DNA of 64,000 nt from Deltaproteobacteria bacterium (GCA_020845895.1 JADLEX010000053.1:1-64000), one strand, 5' to 3'; numbered from the stretch's first letter, positions 45,589 to 54,171 are shown. A program made the numbers and translations. Notes: generated by a model from the sequence alone, not told the origin.

Positions 45589-45732
45589 CTCACATATCAA
45601 GAAGTCCTTCAAAGACACGCCAAAGCCCTTTCTAGCTGCAGTTCATCCAAATGCTGTGCATTCTCCAAATAAACACTGTCGTAACATCTAGCTAGTTCCC
45701 ATTGAGCTTCCAGCGAGCCAGTGTCCAGTCGA

Positions 45733-47394
45733 CTATAGGGTGATTTCGTCCCCTGTCAATGCCACCCCCGCCGTCAGATCGTCCAGATCGACGAGCGACC
45801 AGATCAGCGACGTGCCGTATTCGCTGAACGTGGGATCGCCCATGCCCTTCCACGTCGAGACGACGCGCGCGAATTGCAGCACATTGTGGTCCACCACCGT
45901 GCCGTTCACCTCGAAGTCGTCGTGGAGCGTCATCGTCGATTCGACCAGGTAGTTGCCGTAACCGTAGGCGGCGGTGCCCATCGGGTCGCTCCAGCGCCAC
46001 GGCGTGTTGATGTCGGCTACATGCAGCTCGAGCTCCCCCACGAAGTGGCTCGAGTAAACGGGGTGGTCCTGCATCCACTGCTCCGAGTCGGAGTCGGTGA
46101 AGCTGTGCGCGAGCAGCAGGTTGAACGTGCCCGGAATCGGTTTGACCGAAAACTCGCCGAACTCGGTCTTGTCGATGACCGGCACGGCCTGCTCGATGTC
46201 GCCCTGAACCCAGCAGCCGTCGTCGGGACCCGTGTAATACTGAATCGACTGATACGCCGTGGGCGATTCGATATCCGCGAGATTGATGTAGGCCAAGTAG
46301 AGCGCACTCGATCGGTAGTTCGGATGCGAACCGACTACGCACGGACCCGCGTTCGGTTGCGCGTCGGCGAAGCTCACGGTGTTGGCGACGGGCCGGCCGC
46401 TGCCGTACACGACGAGCCCGCGTTCGTGCGCCTCGCTCCACGGCAGCGGGCACTCGTCGGGATCGACCGTGTTGTCGCGCTCGACCAGCATGGGCGCGGT
46501 CTGGATGAACTTTGGCCCGGCCCACGGCGAGATGTACCGCCAGTCGCCTGACACGACATCCATCGCCACGAGGTGCGACTGGTCGCAAGCGGTGTTGTTC
46601 ACGTACTTGCCGTACCAGTAATAGATCGTCTCGTCGTCCACCTGCGCGACGCCGGTGGGAACGAAGAATCCCACCTCGTGATCCGTCGGCTCTCCGCCCG
46701 GGAAGATGTAGGCGCGCTCGGCGTCGTTGAAGAGCGTGGTCGGATCGCCGTCGCCGTCGAAAGCGACATACGGCGTCACCGACTGATACTCGGGTACCGC
46801 GCCGCTGTTGCCGGAGATCGTGTCGATCGCCGCGTCGCCGTCGGTGTCGAGCCCCCATGGCACTCCGAGCATCGGTCCGGATTCCACGTCCTTCGACTCG
46901 TCCACCGGGTGCGTGTCACCGAAGAAAAAGTAGGTGACATCGCCGACCAGCACGTTGTTCGCGAGATCCGTTCCCGCAATCACGGCATCCCAATGTTCGT
47001 CGGCATCGTAATCGAATCCACCGGGGAAAACTTCGGAGGTCAGTTCGTCGCCAGGGTCTTTCGCGGCTTTTCCGGCGAGATCCACTCCGTAGTACTGGCA
47101 AATGCCGACCTCCGCCTTGATGCCGTTCTCGTCGAAACACTCGGCGTCGTCCCACGAGGTTTCGTCGTCCCCGTCGTCATCGGCTGCATCGTCATCCGAC
47201 GCGTCGTCGTCCGAAACATCGTCGTCGGAAGCGTCGTCATCGGTCGCGTCGTCGTCCGTGACGTCGTCATCGGACGCATCGTCGTCGTCCGCGTTCGTCG
47301 CGTCGTCTTCATCGCCCGCGCATCCCGTGAGGATCAGGCAAACCGCGAATCCCGCGTGCGTGAACAGACGAAAGCCCCGGCGCATGGCGAGCAT
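45733..47394 (-). CDS. Lipoprotein with DDD pentapeptide repeats and a DUF4185-like domain
   Basis: The product is 553 residues. A signal peptide ends in LILTGC (good lipobox), followed by an acidic linker in which five-residue units such as ASDDD, VTDDD and ATDDD repeat about ten times. The folded region contains GDVTYFFFGDTHPVDESK, resembling the 'fFGDT' hallmark of DUF4185 beta-propeller-type domains, then many aromatic beta segments. Surface display on a long acidic stalk is likely; no enzyme activity is assigned. I chose ATG 47394, after GGAGGGG. It ends just before the AT-rich insert, which may have removed its original downstream region. Confidence 0.8.
   Translation of the reverse strand: MLAMRRGFRLFTHAGFAVCLILTGCAGDEDDATNADDDDASDDDVTDDDATDDDASDDDVSDDDASDDDAADDDGDDETSWDDAECFDENGIKAEVGICQYYGVDLAGKAAKDPGDELTSEVFPGGFDYDADEHWDAVIAGTDLANNVLVGDVTYFFFGDTHPVDESKDVESGPMLGVPWGLDTDGDAAIDTISGNSGAVPEYQSVTPYVAFDGDGDPTTLFNDAERAYIFPGGEPTDHEVGFFVPTGVAQVDDETIYYWYGKYVNNTACDQSHLVAMDVVSGDWRYISPWAGPKFIQTAPMLVERDNTVDPDECPLPWSEAHERGLVVYGSGRPVANTVSFADAQPNAGPCVVGSHPNYRSSALYLAYINLADIESPTAYQSIQYYTGPDDGCWVQGDIEQAVPVIDKTEFGEFSVKPIPGTFNLLLAHSFTDSDSEQWMQDHPVYSSHFVGELELHVADINTPWRWSDPMGTAAYGYGNYLVESTMTLHDDFEVNGTVVDHNVLQFARVVSTWKGMGDPTFSEYGTSLIWSLVDLDDLTAGVALTGDEITL
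47172..47295 (-). repeat. 15-bp repeats encoding the (xxDDD)n linker
   Basis: Tandem, slightly diverged 15-bp units of the form GTCGTC-N-TCGGNNGC (plus-strand view) encode the acidic pentapeptide repeats of the lipoprotein. Such arrays can change copy number by slippage. Confidence 0.8.
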
Positions 47395-47512
47395 GGACCC
47401 CTCCATGGATCGATGAATACTCCACTATTCGGCTGTCCGGGTCCGAACATTGAGGGAAATTCGAGAAGGAGTGGATCCACCGACGCAATACGAAGGTGCG
47501 TTACCCGCGCGG

Positions 47513-48535
47513 TCAGTCCAGATACACCTCGACGAACCACGCGCCCCAGTCGCGGCCGGCGGCATCCTGAGCGCTCTGGCTTTGGACGATGGGTTTGCCC
47601 GGTTCGAGCGCCTCGTCGAAGCAGAAGCCGTCGTCCACATAGGACTCGATGACCAGGCGCGCGCACAGGTGCAGGCGGCGGCGTTCGTCGCCCTCGTCGG
47701 TCGAGACCGTGCGCGGCACGAACACTCGATACGCCGTCATCGTGAGGTCGAGCGACGCGCGCACCGGCGGCGAATCACCGAAGGCGTCGCGGTCGACCGC
47801 GAGATCGTGGTTGCGATGAACCACCGTTTCGAAGTCGCGCACGACCATGCGCGGCAGACGGATCGGCTGCAATTGCGCGCGGCGCGCGACTTCGCCCGCG
47901 AGTACTGCCTCGCGCACGGCGGGATCGGCCAGATCGGGAGGCGCCTGGCCGGGCGCAAGCGGCGGCGTGTCGGGCGACGGCACGTTGTGCGCGATCGAGA
48001 TGCGCAGACTCGACTCCGCGCTCTCGGCGGGCAGTGGAAATGCGGGCGGCGCTTCGGACTTCTGCAATTCGTCTCCCGCCGCGCTGCGCCGCGCGAGCAG
48101 CCGCCCGGTTTGCGCCTTGATCGCGTCGATCAGCGGGTCGTCCGCGTACGGCTTGATGGTGACGGGCACGAAACGCTCGGCTTCGCGGCGATACCAGTGC
48201 CACGCGCCATCGGCGTCGGCCGCGCCGAACGCCGCGCGCACGCCGCCCTCCGCGTACTCCGCGCGCACCGAACGGCCCTGAAATACCCAATGCGCGACAC
48301 GCACGGCGTTCGCCTCGTCGGTGATGGCCGCGGCGAGGGTCTCGCCGTTCGCGCGAAACTCCCACAATCCGCCTCCGTCGGTGAGCGCTTCATCGAATAA
48401 CGAGGGCAACGCGGGAGGCGGGACCGGCGCGGGCTTTTTCTTCGCGGCGACGGGAGACGCGACCGCGAACACCACGAGCGCGATGAGCGCCGACCAGCCG
48501 CAAATCCGCCAGCCGTGAATCCGCGCACGCGTCAT
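47513..48535 (-). CDS. Exported protein of unknown function, last gene of an eight-gene operon
   Basis: The 340-residue product has a signal peptide (hydrophobic core SALIALVVFAVASPVAA), a Pro-rich spacer, and a mature part with few recognisable motifs. It has an LPRMVVRDFETVVHRNHDL segment and several long acidic/Pro-rich linkers. No family is recognised. Its ATG overlaps the stop of the glycosyltransferase-methyltransferase gene by four bases, so it is coupled to that operon. Confidence 0.75.
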   Translation of the reverse strand: MTRARIHGWRICGWSALIALVVFAVASPVAAKKKPAPVPPPALPSLFDEALTDGGGLWEFRANGETLAAAITDEANAVRVAHWVFQGRSVRAEYAEGGVRAAFGAADADGAWHWYRREAERFVPVTIKPYADDPLIDAIKAQTGRLLARRSAAGDELQKSEAPPAFPLPAESAESSLRISIAHNVPSPDTPPLAPGQAPPDLADPAVREAVLAGEVARRAQLQPIRLPRMVVRDFETVVHRNHDLAVDRDAFGDSPPVRASLDLTMTAYRVFVPRTVSTDEGDERRRLHLCARLVIESYVDDGFCFDEALEPGKPIVQSQSAQDAAGRDWGAWFVEVYLD

Positions 48536-50478
48536 TCGTCGCTCCGAAGTTTCGCCACAACCAGCCGGATGTCGCCCATGCGAATTGTGAAAGTGCGTTC
48601 GGCGACGTCCAATGCGCCGGAAACCGAACGGATCGCGCCGCCGAGGGCTCGCGAATAGTAGCGACCGATCCGGTCGGCCAGCAGATTCGGCGTGACGACT
48701 TTGCCGACTTTTTCATCGCGCAGCACGTCGAACCCCTCTTCGCGCAGCAACCGCGCGAGCACCGCGCCGGTGTAGAAGCGGTCGTGATCGGAAATGAACT
48801 GCCGCCAGCGCCGGCCCGCGATGCGCCGCGCGAGGGCGTCGTAGGCCGGGATCTCGATCAGCAGCGCGCCGCCGGGCGCAAGAACGCGGCGGCATACGGC
48901 AAGCGCCGCACGCGGGTCGGCGAGGTGCTCGAAGACATGAATGAAACTCACCACGTCGAACGCGCCGCGCGGGATGGCCGCGGACTCGAGCGTGCCGACC
49001 GTGACCGAAAAGCCGAACTCGGCCTCGGCGCGCGCGGCGGCCGACGCGACCGGTTCCACGCCGCGCACGTCGTAGCCGAGTTGCTTCGCGGCCCCCGCGA
49101 AGCGGCCGTCGTAGCAGCCCACGTCGAGCGAACGGCGGCCATGACCGGGCAGCGTCGCCTCGAATCGGCCGAGCCGGTCGCGCGCGTTGGCCAGATAAGC
49201 CCCGGGCGAGTCGGTGAACGCGGGCGGCAGCGCCTCGACCGGCGGCGGGCTGACCGAAAACACCATGGCGCACGCGGCGCACCGAGCCACGCGGCCCGAG
49301 CGCGTGCCGTCGTATTCGCGCGTCTTTTCCGCCGCGCCGCACAACGGGCACGGCATCGCGTGCTGCGCGGCGGTGAGGCCCGTGCGCGCCTCGCGATACG
49401 ATTCGAGCGTCGCATCGGCAATCGCGCCCCAGCGGTAGTGACGAAGAACATGCTGGGCGCCGCGCTTCGCGAGTTCGCGCGCCGTTTCAGAATCGCGCAG
49501 AAAATCCGCGAGGGCGTCGCGAATCGCCGGGGGAGTCGCCGCCTCGGCGAATCGTGCAAGCACCCTGCCCTCGCCATCCGTCGCCACCTCGCGCGCGGCG
49601 GGGATATCCGTGGCGACGACTGGAACGCCGTAACTCATCGCCTCGAGCATCGCGACCGGCAGCCCCTCGTGTTCGCTCGGCAGAACGAACGCGCAGGCGT
49701 GCGTGTAGAGTTCGGCGAGTGCCTCCGTGTCCACGTAGCCCGTCATCACCACGCGCGGATCGTCCGCGGCGAGCCGCGCGACCTCATTCTCGAAAGGCTC
49801 GCCGTGCGACGCGCCGCCCACCAGCGCGAGACGCATCGGCGTGTCGATTTCGCGAAACGCGCGCAGCAGGTGGTGCGGACCCTTTTCCGGCGAGATTCGC
49901 CCGACGTAGAGCAGATATTCACCCGGCGCGAGTCCCCATCGCGCGAGCGTCTCGCCCGCCGGGCGCGGCATGGGATCGGACACGCCGTTGGGGATGAATG
50001 ACGACCCGGAATGCGCATCCGCCATTTCGCGGCTCACGCAGATCAGCCGATGCGCGAACGTGCGCGCCGCCAACTCGCCCGCGTGCAGCGCAAGACGCGC
50101 GAACGCGCCCCACTTGCCGCGCAGGTAGTCGCGCGAGTGCATCGTGACGATGACGGTTCGCCCTGCGATGCGCGGAATCCACGCAAAAAGCGCGGGGCCG
50201 ATGCCGTGGATGTGCACAATGTCGAAGCGACGCAGCGAAGCATCGACGCACGAGAGGAGCGTGTGGATCGTCGCGTCGAGATGCTTGGAGTGAACCGTGG
50301 GCAACAGGCGCAGCGCGATGCCGCGCACCGGAGTCGGTGACGGCGTGTAATGCGGGCGGACATACGCGGTGACCGATTCGCCACGCTCCGCGAGCCGCGC
50401 GGCGAGTTCCTCCACGTGGCGCTCGACGCCGCCGTGGATTCCGGGCAGCCCCTTGAGCCCGATCATCGCGATCTTCAT
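48532..50478 (-). CDS. GT4 glycosyltransferase fused to a zinc-ribbon methyltransferase
   Basis: Residues 1-~390 are a GT-B, GT4-type glycosyltransferase: GLKGLPGIHGGVERHVEELA, the nucleotide-sugar segment LYVGRISPEKGPHHLLRAF, and PSEHEGLPVAMLEAMSYGVPVV (the E-x7-E signature). Residues ~395-430 form a CPLCG...CAACAMVF zinc ribbon. The rest is a class I methyltransferase (RSLDVGCYDGRFAGAAKQLG; FIHVFEHLADP). Both modules often occur as separate proteins in polysaccharide loci; a single chain suggests that one product is glycosylated and methylated in sequence (inference). ATG 50478 is family-like (MKIAMIGLKG) and overlaps the radical SAM stop by four bases. Confidence 0.88.
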   Translation of the reverse strand: MKIAMIGLKGLPGIHGGVERHVEELAARLAERGESVTAYVRPHYTPSPTPVRGIALRLLPTVHSKHLDATIHTLLSCVDASLRRFDIVHIHGIGPALFAWIPRIAGRTVIVTMHSRDYLRGKWGAFARLALHAGELAARTFAHRLICVSREMADAHSGSSFIPNGVSDPMPRPAGETLARWGLAPGEYLLYVGRISPEKGPHHLLRAFREIDTPMRLALVGGASHGEPFENEVARLAADDPRVVMTGYVDTEALAELYTHACAFVLPSEHEGLPVAMLEAMSYGVPVVATDIPAAREVATDGEGRVLARFAEAATPPAIRDALADFLRDSETARELAKRGAQHVLRHYRWGAIADATLESYREARTGLTAAQHAMPCPLCGAAEKTREYDGTRSGRVARCAACAMVFSVSPPPVEALPPAFTDSPGAYLANARDRLGRFEATLPGHGRRSLDVGCYDGRFAGAAKQLGYDVRGVEPVASAAARAEAEFGFSVTVGTLESAAIPRGAFDVVSFIHVFEHLADPRAALAVCRRVLAPGGALLIEIPAYDALARRIAGRRWRQFISDHDRFYTGAVLARLLREEGFDVLRDEKVGKVVTPNLLADRIGRYYSRALGGAIRSVSGALDVAERTFTIRMGDIRLVVAKLRSDE

Positions 50479-51452
50479 GACATCAGCAGCTTGTGCCGCG
50501 CGACCCACGCCGCCACTCGCGGCAGATTCTGGCGCATGATCGGCGCGACCGTGCACGTCATCCAACAGTGCTCGGTGCAGTTCGCGACCTGGTCGAGCAT
50601 TTTCGGGTTCGACGCCACGATGCGCTCGTAGCCCTCGTCGAGTTGCCCGACGGACCAGTCGAGCACGTGGCACGTGTACACCTTGCCCGTCGGGTCGAGA
50701 TAGAAAAATCGCGACAGCGCCGTGCAGTCGATGCGCCGGCGCTTGCCGGTCACGTCGTCCACCACGCCCGCCGTGAAGTACGAGCGGAACCAGTTTTTCG
50801 GTTTCGCGCTGCGCATCTGCCGTCGCTGGAGTTCGCGGAACGCGTGCGCGGCCTTGTCGGGATCCGGCGTGTTGTCGCTTTGCTCGCCGAAGAAGATGGG
50901 CGACGAATGCACGACCGTGGACGTGAACTGCCAGCCGTTCGACATCGCCATGTCGTAGGCGGGGATCATCTCTTCCTCGTTACCCCTCATCAGCGTGTAG
51001 CCGATGCCCAGATCGCGCACGCCCATGCGGCGCATGGAATCCAGCGTCTCCATGCACTTCTTGTAGCCGCCGGGGATTCCGCGGATGCGGTCGTGCGTCT
51101 CCCCCAGCCCATCGATGGACACGCGCACGGCGAGATTGCGCGTCGCCTTCAGCATTCGCGGCGCCATGTCTTCAAGCCGCTTGGTGTGAAAGCCGTGCGT
51201 GGAAAGGATGATGCGCACGCCCGGGCAGCGCTCGGCGATGACGGCGACAATCTCGGGCAGGTCCTCGCGCAGCGTGGCCTCGCCGCCGGTCAGGTTGACC
51301 GTGCGAAGCGTGCGCGGGAGGTGGTAGTAGTAACTGGGCTCGACCTCGTACGTGCCGTCGTGCTGCCAGATGTCGCACATCTGACAGCGGGAATTGCACC
51401 GCAACGTCACGGCGATGATGGCTTCACGAACGGTCATGTCGCGTTCCGTCAA
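50475..51452 (-). CDS. Radical SAM protein with a SPASM-like C-terminal cysteine set
   Basis: The 325-residue product has the 4Fe-4S radical SAM motif C19-x3-C23-x2-C26 (RCNSRCQMC) and the SAM-binding GGE-type NLTGGEATLR. At the C-terminus, cysteines in DCTALSRFF, VYTCHV and NCTEHCWMTC resemble an auxiliary-cluster SPASM/twitch region. Such proteins modify peptides or small molecules; the substrate is unknown. The TTG at 51452 overlaps the phosphoesterase stop (TTGA); an ATG at 51437 is in frame. It lies between the phosphoesterase and the GT-methyltransferase fusion. Confidence 0.88.
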   Translation of the reverse strand: MTERDMTVREAIIAVTLRCNSRCQMCDIWQHDGTYEVEPSYYYHLPRTLRTVNLTGGEATLREDLPEIVAVIAERCPGVRIILSTHGFHTKRLEDMAPRMLKATRNLAVRVSIDGLGETHDRIRGIPGGYKKCMETLDSMRRMGVRDLGIGYTLMRGNEEEMIPAYDMAMSNGWQFTSTVVHSSPIFFGEQSDNTPDPDKAAHAFRELQRRQMRSAKPKNWFRSYFTAGVVDDVTGKRRRIDCTALSRFFYLDPTGKVYTCHVLDWSVGQLDEGYERIVASNPKMLDQVANCTEHCWMTCTVAPIMRQNLPRVAAWVARHKLLMS

Positions 51453-52189
51453 ATGCCCCGATAGAGGCGGCGTGCCAACGAGTCGCCGAACGGCAGAGCC
51501 CGGATGCGCTCGGCCGTCTTGTCGATGTCGAACGGCACGCGGAAGAACGACACCTCGGCGGCCTCGGCATCATACACGCAAAACGCCGCGCGCGGGTCTC
51601 CGTCACGGGGCTGACCGACCGAGCCGGGGTTGATGAGATAACGTCCGCCGGGGCGCAGGACGAGTTTTTCGGCCTTGGTACCCGCGTACAGGTTGTTGCC
51701 GTCGTCTTCGTAATAGATGCGCCGGTGCGTGTGGCCGAAGAACGCAACGCGCAGCGTCGGGTACTGCTCGGCGAACGACTCGAAGCTGCTTTCGATTTCA
51801 GGGCGAAAGAGCAGATACTCGTCGCGGTCGCGCACCGAGCCGTGCACCATGAGGATGGATTCGTCCACGATCAGCGAGTCGGGCAGCGCGCGAATCCACT
51901 CGCGATTGGAATCGGTCAAAGTCTCGCGCGACCACAGCACGGCGGCGGCGGCCGTGGGATTGAAATACACCGGCTCGACGCGCCCACACGCGACGACGTC
52001 ATGGTTGCCCATGATCGAGGTGATCGCGCGCGCGCGCACGGCGTCCACGCACTCGTTGGGCGACGCGTAATAGCCGACAAGGTCGCCGAGGTTCAGCACC
52101 CGATCGACACGCAGCTCGTCGATCTTCTCGAGCACGCGCTCGAGGGCTTCGTGGTTCGAATGCACGTCACTGAAGATCGCGTAACGCAT
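51449..52189 (-). CDS. Calcineurin-like metallophosphoesterase
   Basis: The 246-residue product carries the metallophosphoesterase signatures in order: DVHSN near the N-terminus (FSDVHSNHEA), NLGDLVGYY, MGNHD, MVHGS and FGHTHRR. This is the YfcE/MJ0936-like group, which hydrolyses phosphodiesters or phosphates with a dinuclear metal site. The upstream frame is open for 90 codons but overlaps the GNAT gene; the ATG at 52189 shares one base with that gene's TGA. The in vivo substrate is unknown. Confidence 0.92.
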   Translation of the reverse strand: MRYAIFSDVHSNHEALERVLEKIDELRVDRVLNLGDLVGYYASPNECVDAVRARAITSIMGNHDVVACGRVEPVYFNPTAAAAVLWSRETLTDSNREWIRALPDSLIVDESILMVHGSVRDRDEYLLFRPEIESSFESFAEQYPTLRVAFFGHTHRRIYYEDDGNNLYAGTKAEKLVLRPGGRYLINPGSVGQPRDGDPRAAFCVYDAEAAEVSFFRVPFDIDKTAERIRALPFGDSLARRLYRGI

Positions 52190-52665
52190 CACACCACATT
52201 CCCGGCCCGCTCGGCGGCCACATCGGCCAGGACCATCAGATACGCGTGCCGCCCGGGTCCATAAAACGACGGCAGGAGTTGGCGGGATTCGTATCCCAGG
52301 CCGCGATAAAACTCCTGCGCCGAGGTGTTGCCAACATACACATGCAGATACACCTTGGAAAGTCCGATTGCCCTCGCGGCGTCGGCGACGCGCCGCATCA
52401 GTTCGCCGCCGATTCCCTCGCGCCGCGCGTGGGGGTGCACGTCGATCGTCGCGACGCACGCCAGCTCGGGCGGCTCCGGTTCGAGGACGATGAAACCGAC
52501 GAGCCCCCGCCCGTCGTCCACAGCCTTGATCGCGATGACGTCGGGATTCGACATGAGGTAATCGAACGTCGAGCGCGCGAACCGGAACGGCGGCTCAAAG
52601 CACAGCATGTCGAGCCGGTACATCTGCTCGACGTCGTTGTGATCGGCCGGGACGTAGCGGATCAT
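52189..52665 (-). CDS. GNAT acetyltransferase, RimI-like
   Basis: The 158-residue protein is a GNAT with the RimI pattern: DMLCFEPPFRFARSTFDYLM at the start, IDVHPHARREGIGGELMRRV, which carries the acetyl-CoA pyrophosphate loop R-x-x-G-I-G, and LHVYVGNTSAQEFYRGLGYE. RimI acetylates the N-terminus of ribosomal protein S18, but many homologues have other substrates. It is coupled to the neighbouring genes by a 4-bp overlap upstream and a 1-bp overlap downstream. Confidence 0.88.
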   Translation of the reverse strand: MIRYVPADHNDVEQMYRLDMLCFEPPFRFARSTFDYLMSNPDVIAIKAVDDGRGLVGFIVLEPEPPELACVATIDVHPHARREGIGGELMRRVADAARAIGLSKVYLHVYVGNTSAQEFYRGLGYESRQLLPSFYGPGRHAYLMVLADVAAERAGNVV

Positions 52666-53726
52666 GAACGCGCCAGGCGCGAATCGACGAAGTCGGCGTC
52701 GATGACGACGGTCTGTCCGATGCGCTCGGGCGCTTCGAACGCGAGATCGTGGAAGAGTTCCTCGAAGATCGAGCGCAGCCCGCGCGCGCCGGTCTTGCGT
52801 TCCTGCGCGTGGCGCACGATCCGCGCGAGCCCTTCGGGGCGCAGGTTCAGGCGGATTTTCTCGTAATCGAATAACTCCTGATACTCGCGATAAAGCGCGT
52901 CCGGCGGGTCGGTGACGACCCGGCCGAGTTCTTCGTCGGTCAGCGGGCCGAGTTCCGCGACGACCGGTAAACGGCCCAGCAGTTCCGCGATCATGCCGTA
53001 GCTCTCCAGGTCGCGGAACGTCACCTTTTCGCGCGCTTTTTCGTCGGCCGACACGCCGGTGAAACCGATATCCGACTTGATCGTCCCCCGCCGCATGTCG
53101 CTGAACGTGCCCGCGCAGATGAACAGGATGTCCGTGACGTCCATGCGCACGAAATCGTGCTTGTTCCAGTGCTGCGTAACGTTGAGCGGCACGAACACGG
53201 CGTTGCTCTCCAGAACTTTGAGCAGCGCCTGTTGCACGCCCTCGCCGCCGATGTCGCGCCCGCCCGCGCCGGTGCGACCGCTGTCGCCGCGCCGGGCGAT
53301 CTTGTCGATCTCGTCCACGAACACGATGCCGCGCTCCGCGGCGCGCACATCGCCGTTCGCCGCGAAGAGCAGCTCGGCGATCATGACCTCGACGTCTTTT
53401 CCGTAGTACCCGGCCTCGGTGTACTCGGTGGCGTTGACGACCACGAAGGGCACGGAAAGGATGCGTGCGAGGCACCGCGCCAGATGCGTCTTCCCGCTGC
53501 CCGTGGGTCCCACCATGAGGATGTTGTTCTTGCGAAGAAGATCCCCATGCTGGCGGATGCGCTTGAGGTGATTGTACGCCGCGATCGCCAGCGTGCGCTT
53601 GGGCGCGTTCTGCCCGATCACGAAACGGTCGAGATCGTCGAAAATTTCGCGCGGCGTCACGTCGAGCGGCGGCGCCGTCGCCCGCGACTCGACCTCCTCC
53701 AGATCGTCCAGGGATTTCGTTTTCAA
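52662..53726 (-). CDS. ClpX-like AAA+ unfoldase without the N-terminal zinc domain
   Basis: The 354-residue protein matches ClpX from its AAA+ start (FVIGQNAPKRTLAIAAYNHLKR) to its end. It has Walker A GPTGSGKT (73-80), pore loop GYYG (106-109, ClpX GYVG), Walker B IVFVDEID (134-141), GEGVQQALLKVLE, and the ClpP-docking loop IGF (220-222). It lacks the ~60-residue zinc-binding domain that recruits adaptors, and the RKH loop reads NKH (188-190). It may be a paralogue with altered substrate choice that can still dock ClpP (inference). It sits mid-operon, with 4-bp overlaps on both sides. Confidence 0.88.
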   Translation of the reverse strand: MKTKSLDDLEEVESRATAPPLDVTPREIFDDLDRFVIGQNAPKRTLAIAAYNHLKRIRQHGDLLRKNNILMVGPTGSGKTHLARCLARILSVPFVVVNATEYTEAGYYGKDVEVMIAELLFAANGDVRAAERGIVFVDEIDKIARRGDSGRTGAGGRDIGGEGVQQALLKVLESNAVFVPLNVTQHWNKHDFVRMDVTDILFICAGTFSDMRRGTIKSDIGFTGVSADEKAREKVTFRDLESYGMIAELLGRLPVVAELGPLTDEELGRVVTDPPDALYREYQELFDYEKIRLNLRPEGLARIVRHAQERKTGARGLRSIFEELFHDLAFEAPERIGQTVVIDADFVDSRLARS

Positions 53727-54169
53727 TCGGACTCCTGCTTCAAAAGGTCGTCGAGCGCCTTCTGATCCTGATCCGTCAGATCCGATGAGGTCTTGGGAAT
53801 CGTGGTGGTGGTCGTCGGTTTCGTCGTTGTGGGTTTGACCGTCGTGGTGGTCGTTTTCACGGTCGAAGTCGTGGTCGTCGTCGAGGTCGTGGTGGTCGTC
53901 GCCGCGGGTTCCGGAGTGGTTTCGGCGCTCCCGGCGGCCTCGCGCAGCAGGGTACTCATGTCGGCCGGCGACGGGGTGGCCTGCGCCTCGCCGGTGCTTT
54001 CACGAAGCTGTTTGGCGGAGATCTTTTCACCGAGCGGACGCCAGCCGTAGCGCGACTGACCGATTGCCAGCACGCCGCCGACGGCGATCGCGAGGATCGC
54101 GAGACGCACGATGACGCCCGGCCAGTACCGCCGACGCGACCGATCCGTTTCCCAGGTATCGCGCGCCAT
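53723..54169 (-). CDS. Single-pass membrane protein with a Thr-rich stalk
   Basis: The 148-residue product has a short basic N-terminus, one transmembrane helix (VIVRLAILAIAVGGVLAIG), and an external part of about 105 residues dominated by threonine and Lys/Pro repeats (TTTTTSTTTTTSTVK...). It ends in an acidic helix (SDLTDQDQKALDDLL). No family is known. It overlaps the ClpX-like gene by four bases and starts two bases after the upstream gene's stop. Confidence 0.72.
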   Translation of the reverse strand: MARDTWETDRSRRRYWPGVIVRLAILAIAVGGVLAIGQSRYGWRPLGEKISAKQLRESTGEAQATPSPADMSTLLREAAGSAETTPEPAATTTTTSTTTTTSTVKTTTTTVKPTTTKPTTTTTIPKTSSDLTDQDQKALDDLLKQESD

Positions 54170-54171
54170 CG

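Larger units (their letters stand above)
42519..45732. other. AT-rich inserted segment carrying a helicase/DUF2290 cassette
   Basis: Base composition changes abruptly at the pepF stop. A sample line (43681-43740) has 24 G+C in 60, against 46 in 60 at 42301-42360. The segment carries two overlapping reverse-strand genes and short AT-rich flanks (42519-42613 and 45442-45732). The right flank includes a small GC-rich patch (about 45540-45600). No integrase, transposase, tRNA or clear flanking repeat is visible, so the mode of entry is not known. Confidence 0.75.

Noticed and set aside
42519-45732. Flanking direct repeats or an integrase that would mark the insert as a defined mobile element
   Set aside because: No matching repeats at the two edges and no recombinase gene were seen, so I describe it only as an inserted segment.
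45692-46858. A 388-codon reverse frame inside the DDD lipoprotein gene
   Set aside because: It is a +1 shadow rich in Arg; the lipoprotein frame has a lipobox, linker repeats and a consistent fold.
47160-47300. CRISPR-like regularly spaced repeats
   Set aside because: The 15-bp periodicity is in frame and encodes acidic pentapeptides; there are no spacers.
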